Below, in pieces: positions 17,709 through 25,537 of a DNA stretch of 64,000 bases (positions are counted from its first letter, which is position 1; every line of letters begins with the position of its first letter). This stretch comes from Chitinophagaceae bacterium. Its GTDB lineage: Bacteria > Bacteroidota > Bacteroidia > Chitinophagales > Chitinophagaceae. The position numbers and the translations under genes were made by a program. The stretch spans positions 62,001 to 126,000 of the forward strand of contig JACSRW010000030.1 of the NCBI GenBank assembly GCA_014879565.1, given 5' to 3'. The notes beneath the pieces are model-generated. The model was not told the DNA's origin and ran no database searches. It worked only from the letters and a program-made list of their open reading frames with translations.

Positions 17709-19322
17709 ATGCCTGTAACGGAACCGATAAAAACCTCACCAGTCTTTGATCCCCTGGATATGAATAATTACCGGGTGGAAAAACTTAAAAAAGCTGAAAA
17801 AAAGGGGTTCGAAAAATGGATGGAACGGTTGGGCGGTCCATTGGCTATTCTCAGTTTTATTCTTATCTACTATTTTGCCGACATTTCTTATCTCAACGAT
17901 ATTAATCCGGATATTCTGAAAGAAACATCTCTGAAAAGACTTAAAGATACCGGGATGGAAAACTTTTCCCGGATCAACTATGCCATGCTCGGAATATTCG
18001 CCGCTTCAATCATTCTGTGGATTACCGAGTCCATTCCAAGTTATCTGACCTCCCTGATAGTAGTAATCGCGATGGTACTGACAGGGGTCACTACAGAAAA
18101 AGAAGCCTATGCACAACTGGGGCACCCGGTGATGTGGCTGAATATTCTTTCATTCGTACTGGCCAGCATGCTGGTTACCACCCGGGCAGCCAAACGGTTT
18201 GCGCTCTGGTTTGTGCTGCGATTCGGAAAAAATGCCACCTGGATTTTTTTCAGTTTTATTGTCATCAATATCGTGTTATCCGTATTCATATCCGCCACAA
18301 CTGCCAAAGCTACCATCCTGCTCCCGATCTTTATGGTAATCGCGGCCATCTATGGTGCCACCTCCGAGCGGCGGAATAATTTCGGGCGAAATATTGTACT
18401 GCAAAACCTTTTCCAGATCAATATCGGTGCCAGCGGATTTATTACCGGATCCGGGGCCAACCTGCTGGCCGGTTCTCTGATTGCCGGTGCGATGGGGCAA
18501 TCCCTCTTTGGATTTCAGGATTGGTTTATCGCAGCCTTCCCCCTTTGCCTGATCCTGATTGTACTGGGTTGGCTGATTGGCACAAAAATTATTTTCCCGA
18601 TGAAAAAAGAGGAACAGGTGCCCAGCATTCAGGGAGGTATGGAACGCCTGCGAACAGAATATGAATCACTGGGCAGGATGACCATAAATGAATATAAATC
18701 CATTGGAATATTTGTCGTTGTGCTTATACTTTGGGCTACCGACAAGCAGCATGGCATCTCCCAGACCGCCGTAGCTTTTCTGGGCGCCGTGACTGCCCTG
18801 CTCCCGGGAATCGGCGTTGTAAAATGGAATGATGTGGATATACCCTGGCACCTGATGCTCTTTTCTGCAGGAGCCTATACACTCGGGGCGGGTCTTGAGG
18901 CTACAGATCTGCCCGCAAGCCTGGTGGATGCGCTGTTCAGTTATTTTGGCATTACCGCTCAGACGCCTTTCTGGGTTCTGTATCTCGGCCTTACCTTTCT
19001 GATGCTTTTCAGCGCAATCCTCTTCCAGTCAAAAACAATGCGGGCCCTGATATTTGTACCCATGGCCATCGGTATCGCACAGAAATTCGGCTACCCGGTT
19101 ATGAGTCTCGCGTTTCCGGTTGCCCTGCTGATTGAGCACGTTTATGTACTCCCCTTTAACAGTAAGCCCTCCGCATTGCTTTATACTACCAACCATTACA
19201 GTATGAGCGATTCATTTAAGTTCGGATTTACCATGATGGTGATAGCCTGGATAATGATTATCCTCTGGGGAGAAACGGTACTGCGGCTGCTTGGATATAC
19301 AGCACAAGGGGTCTTTTTCTGA
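17709..19322 (+). CDS. SLC13/DASS-family anion permease
   Basis: A 537-residue membrane protein with a charged cytoplasmic N terminus of about 55 residues and around twelve hydrophobic segments. Family landmarks are ISATTAKATILLP, the GSGANLLAG segment, and the paired segments SKTMRALIFVPMA and FNSKPSALLYTTNHYSMS. SLC13 symporters carry dicarboxylates, citrate, sulfate or phosphate with sodium. The yeast low-affinity phosphate carriers Pho87/90/91 belong to the same superfamily. Its place 15 bases after the propeller gene in a phosphate-linked run suggests an oxyanion such as phosphate, but the sequence alone does not settle the substrate. Confidence 0.88.
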   Translation: MPVTEPIKTSPVFDPLDMNNYRVEKLKKAEKKGFEKWMERLGGPLAILSFILIYYFADISYLNDINPDILKETSLKRLKDTGMENFSRINYAMLGIFAASIILWITESIPSYLTSLIVVIAMVLTGVTTEKEAYAQLGHPVMWLNILSFVLASMLVTTRAAKRFALWFVLRFGKNATWIFFSFIVINIVLSVFISATTAKATILLPIFMVIAAIYGATSERRNNFGRNIVLQNLFQINIGASGFITGSGANLLAGSLIAGAMGQSLFGFQDWFIAAFPLCLILIVLGWLIGTKIIFPMKKEEQVPSIQGGMERLRTEYESLGRMTINEYKSIGIFVVVLILWATDKQHGISQTAVAFLGAVTALLPGIGVVKWNDVDIPWHLMLFSAGAYTLGAGLEATDLPASLVDALFSYFGITAQTPFWVLYLGLTFLMLFSAILFQSKTMRALIFVPMAIGIAQKFGYPVMSLAFPVALLIEHVYVLPFNSKPSALLYTTNHYSMSDSFKFGFTMMVIAWIMIILWGETVLRLLGYTAQGVFF

Positions 19323-19340
19323 TATTTCAACCCTGAACCT

Positions 19341-20798
19341 ATGATCGAAGAAGTAATTAAAATACATGACCGTCATTCAGCTGAAATAAAAGTTGGCTTT
19401 GTAGCCCGCAAAAAAAAGAAGGATAACCTGTTTTCGTTCAATATCTGGATGTTTTTGCCCGGCAGCCTGGATATCAACCGGCATACATACAGCAAAGCTG
19501 ATTTTTACCGCGATACCAAATCCAATATCCGGCTGATTACGCCTGTGTATATATTACGTGATATTGCAGAAGGCGGAAACAGCTGTTTTACCTATCTGGA
19601 AAAATCATTTACGGCACTGGCTTCCTCCCCTACCCGTACCCACCGGACAGCATATGAGTACCAGATTAAAATGTTCCTCTCCATTCTGAAAAGTTCTCTT
19701 CGCGAGGAAGTGTCCCACATTTCCGCCGCAGCTGACAGCGACCTGGATTACCTGGTATACAATTTCATAATGTACACCAGCCGGATCGCCGAAAGATACC
19801 GGGCACTCTATAAAATAATTAATGTTCCCACCATAGACACGCCCATGATGGAAGTGTTCCGTTACGGGGATGAATTCATGAGTAATACCATTGAATTTCA
19901 TTGTTTCCGTCTGATCCGGAACCTGAAAAAAAGAAACCCGGAGCAGATCATGCAGCAACAAACCTCGCTTTCAGGACTGATTGAACAGGAAATCAGCTAC
20001 CGGCAGGAAAAAAATTACCCGGTAGCCTCCCTGCACAACCGGCGGAACAATAACGACCTTATTTACCGGCTGAGCACCCTGAAAAAATATGCGGAAAGTC
20101 ACCTGTTCCTTAACGTGGACAAGCGAAAGGACGGCATATTGATTGAACAATTACTTTACAGCCTGGCTGCTGGTATCTCTATGATTTTTGCAACGGTGGT
20201 CGCCTTTTCTGTTCAGCAGAAATTCGGCAACTTAACCATGCCGCTTTTTGTCGCCCTGGTAGTTAGTTATATGCTTAAAGACCGGATCAAGGATTTTGCC
20301 CGGTACTATTTTGCCCATAAACTGGGCTCCCGTTACTTTGATCACAAGATCAAAATGAAAATCCGGCATCAGCCTATTGGCTGGGAACGGGAGAGCATGG
20401 ATTTTATTTCCCCCAATAAAGTACCGCCCGAAATCAGCAAAACCCGCAACCGGACCTTATTCTTTAACTCAAACAGTGCAGTAAATACCGAAAAAGTACT
20501 GCTGTACAGAACCCGGATGTATATTAACCGCAAAAAACTGGACCAGTCAAACAGTTATACAATAGAAGGAGTAAATTCCATTATCCGCTTTAATGTACTG
20601 CAACTCATGCGGAATATGGATAATGCAGAATTTCCCCTCTATTGCCCCGATGAAAAAGAGGGCTACCAGGTGGTGTACGGAGATAAATTATACTATATCA
20701 ACCTCGTTATCCAAAAACAACACGACGAGCAACGCGCCCTGCAACGTTACAGGATCGGCATCAGCAGAAAAGGGATTCAGCACATTGAAAAATTTTAA
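19341..20798 (+). CDS. Unrecognised protein with a central two-helix membrane hairpin
   Basis: I do not recognise this 485-residue family. Residues of about 1-260 are soluble and mostly helical, with a beta-rich start and RTHR, ERYRALY and HCFRLIRNLKKR basic helices. Two hydrophobic segments follow at roughly 272-312, separated by a short loop (FSVQQKFGNLT). A basic region comes next, then a C-terminal beta-rich domain (about 390-485) ending YRIGISRKGIQHIEKF. There is no signal peptide, so both domains probably face the cytoplasm. It starts 18 bases after the SLC13 permease and closes the phosphate-linked run. Confidence 0.85.
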   Translation: MIEEVIKIHDRHSAEIKVGFVARKKKKDNLFSFNIWMFLPGSLDINRHTYSKADFYRDTKSNIRLITPVYILRDIAEGGNSCFTYLEKSFTALASSPTRTHRTAYEYQIKMFLSILKSSLREEVSHISAAADSDLDYLVYNFIMYTSRIAERYRALYKIINVPTIDTPMMEVFRYGDEFMSNTIEFHCFRLIRNLKKRNPEQIMQQQTSLSGLIEQEISYRQEKNYPVASLHNRRNNNDLIYRLSTLKKYAESHLFLNVDKRKDGILIEQLLYSLAAGISMIFATVVAFSVQQKFGNLTMPLFVALVVSYMLKDRIKDFARYYFAHKLGSRYFDHKIKMKIRHQPIGWERESMDFISPNKVPPEISKTRNRTLFFNSNSAVNTEKVLLYRTRMYINRKKLDQSNSYTIEGVNSIIRFNVLQLMRNMDNAEFPLYCPDEKEGYQVVYGDKLYYINLVIQKQHDEQRALQRYRIGISRKGIQHIEKF

Positions 20799-20903
20799 CG
20801 CCTGATATTCAATCCCTTACAAAGCCTGCCTTTTTAAGCTTCTTTTTATCCTATCCTGTAACCTTTCCCTCTCTACCTTCGTCTCAGACAAAAACCAGCC
20901 CAA

Positions 20904-21119
20904 ATGCCAAGGAACCTTATTATTACCGCTGCCGCCCTCCTGATTCTCGGGATTATCGTTTACGCCCGGCCGGCCGGCAAAGCAATGCCGGTAAAAACAG
21001 AAACAGAACCCTGCACCAACGGACAGGCAACCTGTCTCCCGAAAGAGAATTTCCGGTCAGAAGAATGGATACCCGAAAATCCAAACCGGCAACTGATTTT
21101 TATATCAAATTTTAATTAA
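20904..21119 (+). CDS. Small hypothetical membrane or exported protein
   Basis: A 71-residue frame with an N-terminal hydrophobic segment (residues 4-20) and a polar remainder containing two cysteines (ETEPCTNGQATC). The intrinsic terminator 20 bases after the stop supports a real transcript. No family recognised. Confidence 0.55.
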   Translation: MPRNLIITAAALLILGIIVYARPAGKAMPVKTETEPCTNGQATCLPKENFRSEEWIPENPNRQLIFISNFN

Positions 21120-21137
21120 TTGAATTTCATTAATTTA

Positions 21138-21166
21138 TAAAAGCCGGCAAAAGCCGGTTTTTTTTT
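21138..21166 (+). terminator. Intrinsic terminator
   Basis: A CCGGC/GCCGG stem with a four-A loop, extended by a G-T and three A-T pairs and followed by nine T residues. It ends the small gene at 20904 and insulates the sigma-factor gene. Confidence 0.8.
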
Positions 21167-21246
21167 GCCCGCTGTAACAAATCCGGTCCTGTTGCGTATT
21201 ATAGCTGAATCTGTTCCCCGGAACAGTACCTTTACCCCACCTGTTT

Positions 21247-21732
21247 ATGACCGAAAGAGAATACAATGAATGTGTAAGGCAGTATGCAGATAATGTGTAC
21301 CGCTTCATCCTGAAAAATCTCCGCCATGAGGAGGATGCCCGGGATGTGGTACAAACGGCCTTTGAAAAGATGTGGCGGAACCGGGAAGAAGTGGATGTCC
21401 GGAAAAGCAAATCCTATTTGTTTACCGTGGCTTATCACCAGATGATTGACCATATCCGGAAAGTAAAAAGAATCCAGTTGCGGGAGGAGTTCAAAGAAGA
21501 GCTGAAAGTGGAAAACCGCCCGTCCAATAACCTGAAAAAGATCCTGGACGAAGCACTGAGCCGGCTGAATGATACCCAGCGTTCACTGGTTATGCTGAAG
21601 GATTATGAAGGGTACAGTTATGAAGAAATCGGCCAGATCATGAACCTGAACCCCAGCCAGGTGAAAGTTTACCTGCACCGGGCCAGGGTACAACTGAAAG
21701 AATATCTTGTCAGAATGGAAAATGTGATTTAA
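21247..21732 (+). CDS. ECF-type RNA polymerase sigma factor
   Basis: 161 residues with the two ECF regions. Sigma region 2 (about 5-75) contains RHEEDARDVVQTAFEKMWRN. Region 4 (about 100-155) contains the HTH YSYEEIGQIMNLNPSQVKVYLHRAR. The stop is two bases before the start of the anti-sigma-like gene, the usual sigma/anti-sigma coupling. Targets are unknown, but the outer-membrane barrel gene downstream is a likely member of the regulon. Confidence 0.93.
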   Translation: MTEREYNECVRQYADNVYRFILKNLRHEEDARDVVQTAFEKMWRNREEVDVRKSKSYLFTVAYHQMIDHIRKVKRIQLREEFKEELKVENRPSNNLKKILDEALSRLNDTQRSLVMLKDYEGYSYEEIGQIMNLNPSQVKVYLHRARVQLKEYLVRMENVI

Positions 21733-21734
21733 TC

Positions 21735-22817
21735 ATGAACATCAACCGCCATAATTACGAAGAGTTTTTTATCCTGTACCTGGATAATGAACTGGATGCT
21801 GCCGGCCGGAAAGCGGTAGAAACATTTGCGGCTGAACATCCGGACCTGAAAGAAGAACTGGAACTTTTGCAACAGTACCGGCTGGAACCGGATGCTTCCA
21901 TCGTTTATCCCGGGAAAGAAGAATTGCTCAAAGGGGAAGAGGGGACCGCTATCACCCTGCAGAACTATGAAGAATTTCTGTTACTGTATACCGATCATGA
22001 ACTCAATGACCAGGACCGCCAGTCGGTAGAAAAATTTGCCGGGGAAAATGCCGCTGTAAAAAAAGAACTCGAACTCTTACTGCAAACTCGCCTCGAGCCG
22101 GAACAAATTTCCTTCCCGGATAAAAATAGCTTATACAAAAGCGAAGAAAAAGTACGGGTCCTTCCGGTCCGGTGGTGGCGGGCTGCCGCCGCTGTTTTGC
22201 TGCTCGGCGCCGGTATTACCACTGTGCTGCTGAATAAAAAAGAAAGTCCGGTTTCTGATGATGCAGTAGCCGTGCAACCGGCCGGACAACTTCCCTCCGA
22301 TACTATACGTGCACAAAAAAATCCGGCGGCTGCAGAAGATCCTGTAACCCGCTATGAAAATGCATTTGCCCTGAAAGACGATGAGGCGGTGCAACCTGCA
22401 GTACGCAGCCCACGGAAAGATAATTCCGTACAGACAGCCGGTAAAGTCACTGCGGATCCCCAGCCGGAACTCGCCCAAAATGAAAATCCGAAAACAAATA
22501 ACCTGCCGGTTCCTGTCAGCTATCCTTACATAAGGGAGGAAAAACAGGAAAGTACCCTGGCCAGGCTGGAACTGTCACCTGAAAAAACAAAACAACCAGA
22601 TAAGAACTCCTTAACAAATCCGGTTGTAACAAACCCTGACCCCTCTCCGTCCGATATAATGACCGCCTCTTTTAAAGAGGATAATGGTCAGAAGAAAAAC
22701 AAACTCCGTGGCTTCTTCCGGAAAGTAACACGGACCTTTGAAAAAAGAACAAATATTGATCCCACCGACGAGGACAACCGGTTACTGGTAGGCGGGCTCG
22801 CGATTAAACTCAATTAG
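21735..22817 (+). CDS. Anti-sigma-factor-like membrane protein with duplicated N-terminal domain
   Basis: 360 residues. The N terminus contains two copies of a roughly 60-residue helical unit (about 7-66 and 77-136). Both begin NYEEF and continue LY-D-EL, then a KEELELL or KKELELL helix and a RLEP turn. A single membrane helix spans residues 147-166, followed by a long polar, proline- and asparagine-rich region that should be periplasmic. No zinc-binding HxxxCxxC is seen, so it is not a ZAS anti-sigma factor. Position next to the ECF gene and the cytoplasm-helix-periplasm layout support an anti-sigma role. The duplication is unusual. Confidence 0.8.
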   Translation: MNINRHNYEEFFILYLDNELDAAGRKAVETFAAEHPDLKEELELLQQYRLEPDASIVYPGKEELLKGEEGTAITLQNYEEFLLLYTDHELNDQDRQSVEKFAGENAAVKKELELLLQTRLEPEQISFPDKNSLYKSEEKVRVLPVRWWRAAAAVLLLGAGITTVLLNKKESPVSDDAVAVQPAGQLPSDTIRAQKNPAAAEDPVTRYENAFALKDDEAVQPAVRSPRKDNSVQTAGKVTADPQPELAQNENPKTNNLPVPVSYPYIREEKQESTLARLELSPEKTKQPDKNSLTNPVVTNPDPSPSDIMTASFKEDNGQKKNKLRGFFRKVTRTFEKRTNIDPTDEDNRLLVGGLAIKLN

Positions 22818-22844
22818 CATTAACAGACTGAAAAAAGCAATCGT

Positions 22845-23675
22845 ATGAAAAGGATTTTTACCCTTATGACTCTTTTATGCCTCGCTGCCGGCACTATGGC
22901 CCAGACAGACAGCACAAAAACTCCCCAAAACGATACCATCCGTATCGGCAATATGGTGATCATCCGGAAGGCGGGCAGCAAAGACAAACAGATAATCCGG
23001 GATAAGGAGTACCGGATGCGGAACCGAAAATCAGAAAAGCCGTCCAATGTCAGTACAAACTGGTGGATACTGGATCTTGGTTTCTCCAACTACACGGATA
23101 AATCAAACTATACCACCGCCGCTTTTGACGGTTTTGTAGGCAGTGGCATCAATAAGGATGACCTGAAACTGCGTGCCGGCAAATCCCGGAATGTCAATCT
23201 CTGGTTCTTTATGCAGAAACTGAATATCAGTAAACATGTACTGAACCTGAAATACGGGCTGGGACTGGAAATGAACAATTATCATTTCGATAATGATAAG
23301 ATCGTATTCAGCAAAAATCCGACCCTGATTACAGAAGGCAGTACCTCATTCAAAAAAGTGAAACTCGCGGCAGACTATCTGACCGTACCAATCATGCTGA
23401 ATATTAATTTCACCCCCACCCGGAAAAAAGGCTTTGGCCTGAGCGCCGGTATCAGCGCCGGTTATCTCTACTCAGCCAGGTATAAAACCAAGGTGAGCGG
23501 TGATATCAACAAAGTAAAAAGCGATTTTGACCTGGAGCCTTTTAAAATCTCCTATATCGGCGAACTTTCTCTTGGACCTGTACGGCTTTACGGCAGTTAT
23601 TCGAACCGCAACATGTGGGAAAAAGGGCTGAATATGACTCCCTACAATTTCGGTTTCCGCTTCAGCAACTGGTAA
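22845..23675 (+). CDS. Outer-membrane beta-barrel protein
   Basis: 276 residues with a signal peptide ending TMAQ (residue 20). A short charged linker is followed by a PorT/OmpW-like barrel of about eight to ten strands that ends in the aromatic NFGFRFSNW. It starts 27 bases after the anti-sigma gene, so the three genes are probably cotranscribed. Barrels of this size linked to sigma pairs are common in Bacteroidota and often of unknown role. Confidence 0.82.
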   Translation: MKRIFTLMTLLCLAAGTMAQTDSTKTPQNDTIRIGNMVIIRKAGSKDKQIIRDKEYRMRNRKSEKPSNVSTNWWILDLGFSNYTDKSNYTTAAFDGFVGSGINKDDLKLRAGKSRNVNLWFFMQKLNISKHVLNLKYGLGLEMNNYHFDNDKIVFSKNPTLITEGSTSFKKVKLAADYLTVPIMLNINFTPTRKKGFGLSAGISAGYLYSARYKTKVSGDINKVKSDFDLEPFKISYIGELSLGPVRLYGSYSNRNMWEKGLNMTPYNFGFRFSNW

Positions 23676-23699
23676 GCAATTTACTCATCTTCATACACG

Positions 23700-23731
23700 G
23701 CCGGACTGTTCCCAGTCCGGCTTCCTTTTTT
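23700..23731 (+). terminator. Intrinsic terminator of the sigma/barrel operon
   Basis: A perfect 9-bp stem, GCCGGACTG with CAGTCCGGC, a TTCC loop, then a T-rich tail. It lies 24 bases after the barrel gene. Confidence 0.85.
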
Positions 23732-23896
23732 CCGGGACATTCCACGAAGAAAAAATACTTTCCTGTTTCTAAACGCCCTGTTAAATCCATCCCGGTCTTC
23801 ATACTAAAAAAAGATGGCATTGCGTTTGCGTAATACAAGCGTCACCATTCCCACCAGGCAGGTTACATTTTTCTGACAAGTAAACACTAAACGGAT

Positions 23897-24454
23897 ATGA
23901 AGTATACGGGGTTCCTGTTATTCCTTTTATTGGGCAGCAGCCTGACTGCCTCCGATTTCAGCCGGCTCAAAAGACCGGCCGTACTCCAACGCCAGGGTAC
24001 CGCCGGACCGGAAGGGCGCATCAGTATCCGGGTAGATAAGTCAGACTATGAACTGACTGTTTATGATGAGCAGGGCTGGTATGCCACTTACCCGGTGGTT
24101 TTCGGGAACAACAGCCTGGAAGACAAAAAAATGGAAGGGGATAAAAACACACCGGAAGGATCATTCCGGATCAGCAGCAAACGGGTGCATGAGAAATGGA
24201 GCCGGTTTCTGGCCCTTGACTATCCCACGCGGGAGAGTTATCAGAAATTCAATGCCCGTAAGCAACGGGGAGAAATACCCGCCAGCGCGCGGATTGGCGG
24301 AGGCATCGGCATTCACGGCACCTGGCCGCATGAGGATTTTGTGGTGGACCGGTTTAAGAACTGGACACTGGGTTGTATCTCTATGAAGAACGGGGATGTT
24401 AAGGAGCTCTATCAGTTTACGGTACCCGGCACCGAAGTCATTATCCGAAAATAA
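23897..24454 (+). CDS. L,D-transpeptidase (YkuD family)
   Basis: YkuD enzymes form 3-3 cross-links in peptidoglycan or attach proteins to it. The 185-residue protein has an N-terminal signal segment (residues 1-18). The catalytic motif is complete: H140 in GIHGTW and C160 in LGCISM. The substrate-binding strand ISIRVDKSDYELTVYD at about 42-57 is typical. It is a minimal single-domain form without a peptidoglycan-binding domain. The gene stands alone and abuts the convergent hydrolase gene without a gap. Confidence 0.92.
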   Translation: MKYTGFLLFLLLGSSLTASDFSRLKRPAVLQRQGTAGPEGRISIRVDKSDYELTVYDEQGWYATYPVVFGNNSLEDKKMEGDKNTPEGSFRISSKRVHEKWSRFLALDYPTRESYQKFNARKQRGEIPASARIGGGIGIHGTWPHEDFVVDRFKNWTLGCISMKNGDVKELYQFTVPGTEVIIRK

Positions 24455-25432
24455 TCAGTGACTGCCTTTTTCCAGGAACAGGGATACTTCTCTTTGCCAG
24501 CGAGAGGGATCGTGCTGCAGCAATGATTCATGATCGGCAAAAGGATATGCAATCTTTATTTTATCTGCAGCGGGTATCGCCTTATAAACTTCTTCAATTT
24601 CTTCTTTTAAAACATAACTGTCGCGGGCACCGTATTGCAGTAATACCGGGCATTGAACCGATGCCGCATAACGTGTGGCGGTATGCCGGAACCCGTTAAA
24701 GCCCTGTTCCATGCCGATCCAACCTGTAACCAGGAAGGCAAAGGGCTGTTGTGGGAATCCAAGAACCCGGGCTCTGGCTTTCAGGTGTGATTGAAGGGAG
24801 AGGAAAGGCATTTCCAGGATCACCCCTGCGGGTTGAAGCGGAAAATCATGCAGGGCCTTTAGTAAAACAACTGCTCCCATGGATACCCCCCAGAGAAATA
24901 CCGGTTGTGAACTATTGGCCCGTACAAAATCAAAGGCCAGTTTTACTTCCTCCGTTTCTTTTCGCCCCATGGTGGTAACCAGCCCCCCGCTGTTACCATG
25001 CGCCCGGAAATCCACCATACATACCGCATAGCCCATTTCCCTGAAAGCCTCTGCTTCCCGCACCATATAACTTTTACTGGCACTGATACCATGAAAAAGG
25101 ATTACGGTTCCCTTTGCCGAATCGGGCCGGCTGTACCAGGCATCAATGGAGGTTCCCTCTTTCGTTTGAAGAGTAATGGTGTCATAAGAGAAAGAAGGAG
25201 TAACCCGGATCTGGGATTTCGGAAATTCGGGTCCGGTGAAGATTTTCCAGGTTTTGCGGAAGATATTAGTTTGCCGGGGCGCCTGGCGCAGAGCCGGGTC
25301 ATTACTGAAATGGGTTAGCCGGTAGGCATAAATAGAAGCGCTGATATTGATCAGTACAAACTGGAAAAGCAGGACCCAGCCCGTCCAGCGCAGGAATACC
25401 CGCCAACTCCGCCTGCTTTTTGTTTGTTCCAT
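24455..25432 (-). CDS. Membrane-anchored alpha/beta hydrolase
   Basis: About 325 residues from the ATG ten codons into the frame, placed just before the basic segment and membrane helix (about residues 15-37). The rest is an alpha/beta hydrolase: oxyanion region FHGISASK, nucleophile serine in GVSMG, acid in YGARDSY and base in DHESLL. It resembles the YqkD/BAAT-like serine hydrolases (lipase, esterase or acyl hydrolase). The substrate is unknown. The catalytic domain is probably periplasmic if the N-terminal helix stays uncleaved. Confidence 0.87.
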   Translation of the reverse strand: MEQTKSRRSWRVFLRWTGWVLLFQFVLINISASIYAYRLTHFSNDPALRQAPRQTNIFRKTWKIFTGPEFPKSQIRVTPSFSYDTITLQTKEGTSIDAWYSRPDSAKGTVILFHGISASKSYMVREAEAFREMGYAVCMVDFRAHGNSGGLVTTMGRKETEEVKLAFDFVRANSSQPVFLWGVSMGAVVLLKALHDFPLQPAGVILEMPFLSLQSHLKARARVLGFPQQPFAFLVTGWIGMEQGFNGFRHTATRYAASVQCPVLLQYGARDSYVLKEEIEEVYKAIPAADKIKIAYPFADHESLLQHDPSRWQREVSLFLEKGSH

Positions 25433-25495
25433 AAGGTAATTTCTCCGGTCTCTTTCCGTCAAAAATATATTTTACCCGGCAGAGAAACGAGTGTT

Positions 25496-25527
25496 TTGAA
25501 AAAAAACGCCCCGCTTAAAGCGGGGCG
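25496..25527 (-). terminator. Intrinsic terminator of acs
   Basis: On the minus strand, a perfect 8-bp GC-rich stem (CGCCCCGC with GCGGGGCG) and a 5-base loop are followed by a long T-run. It lies 10 bases after the acs stop codon. Confidence 0.9.
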
Positions 25528-25537
25528 GCTGTTATGA

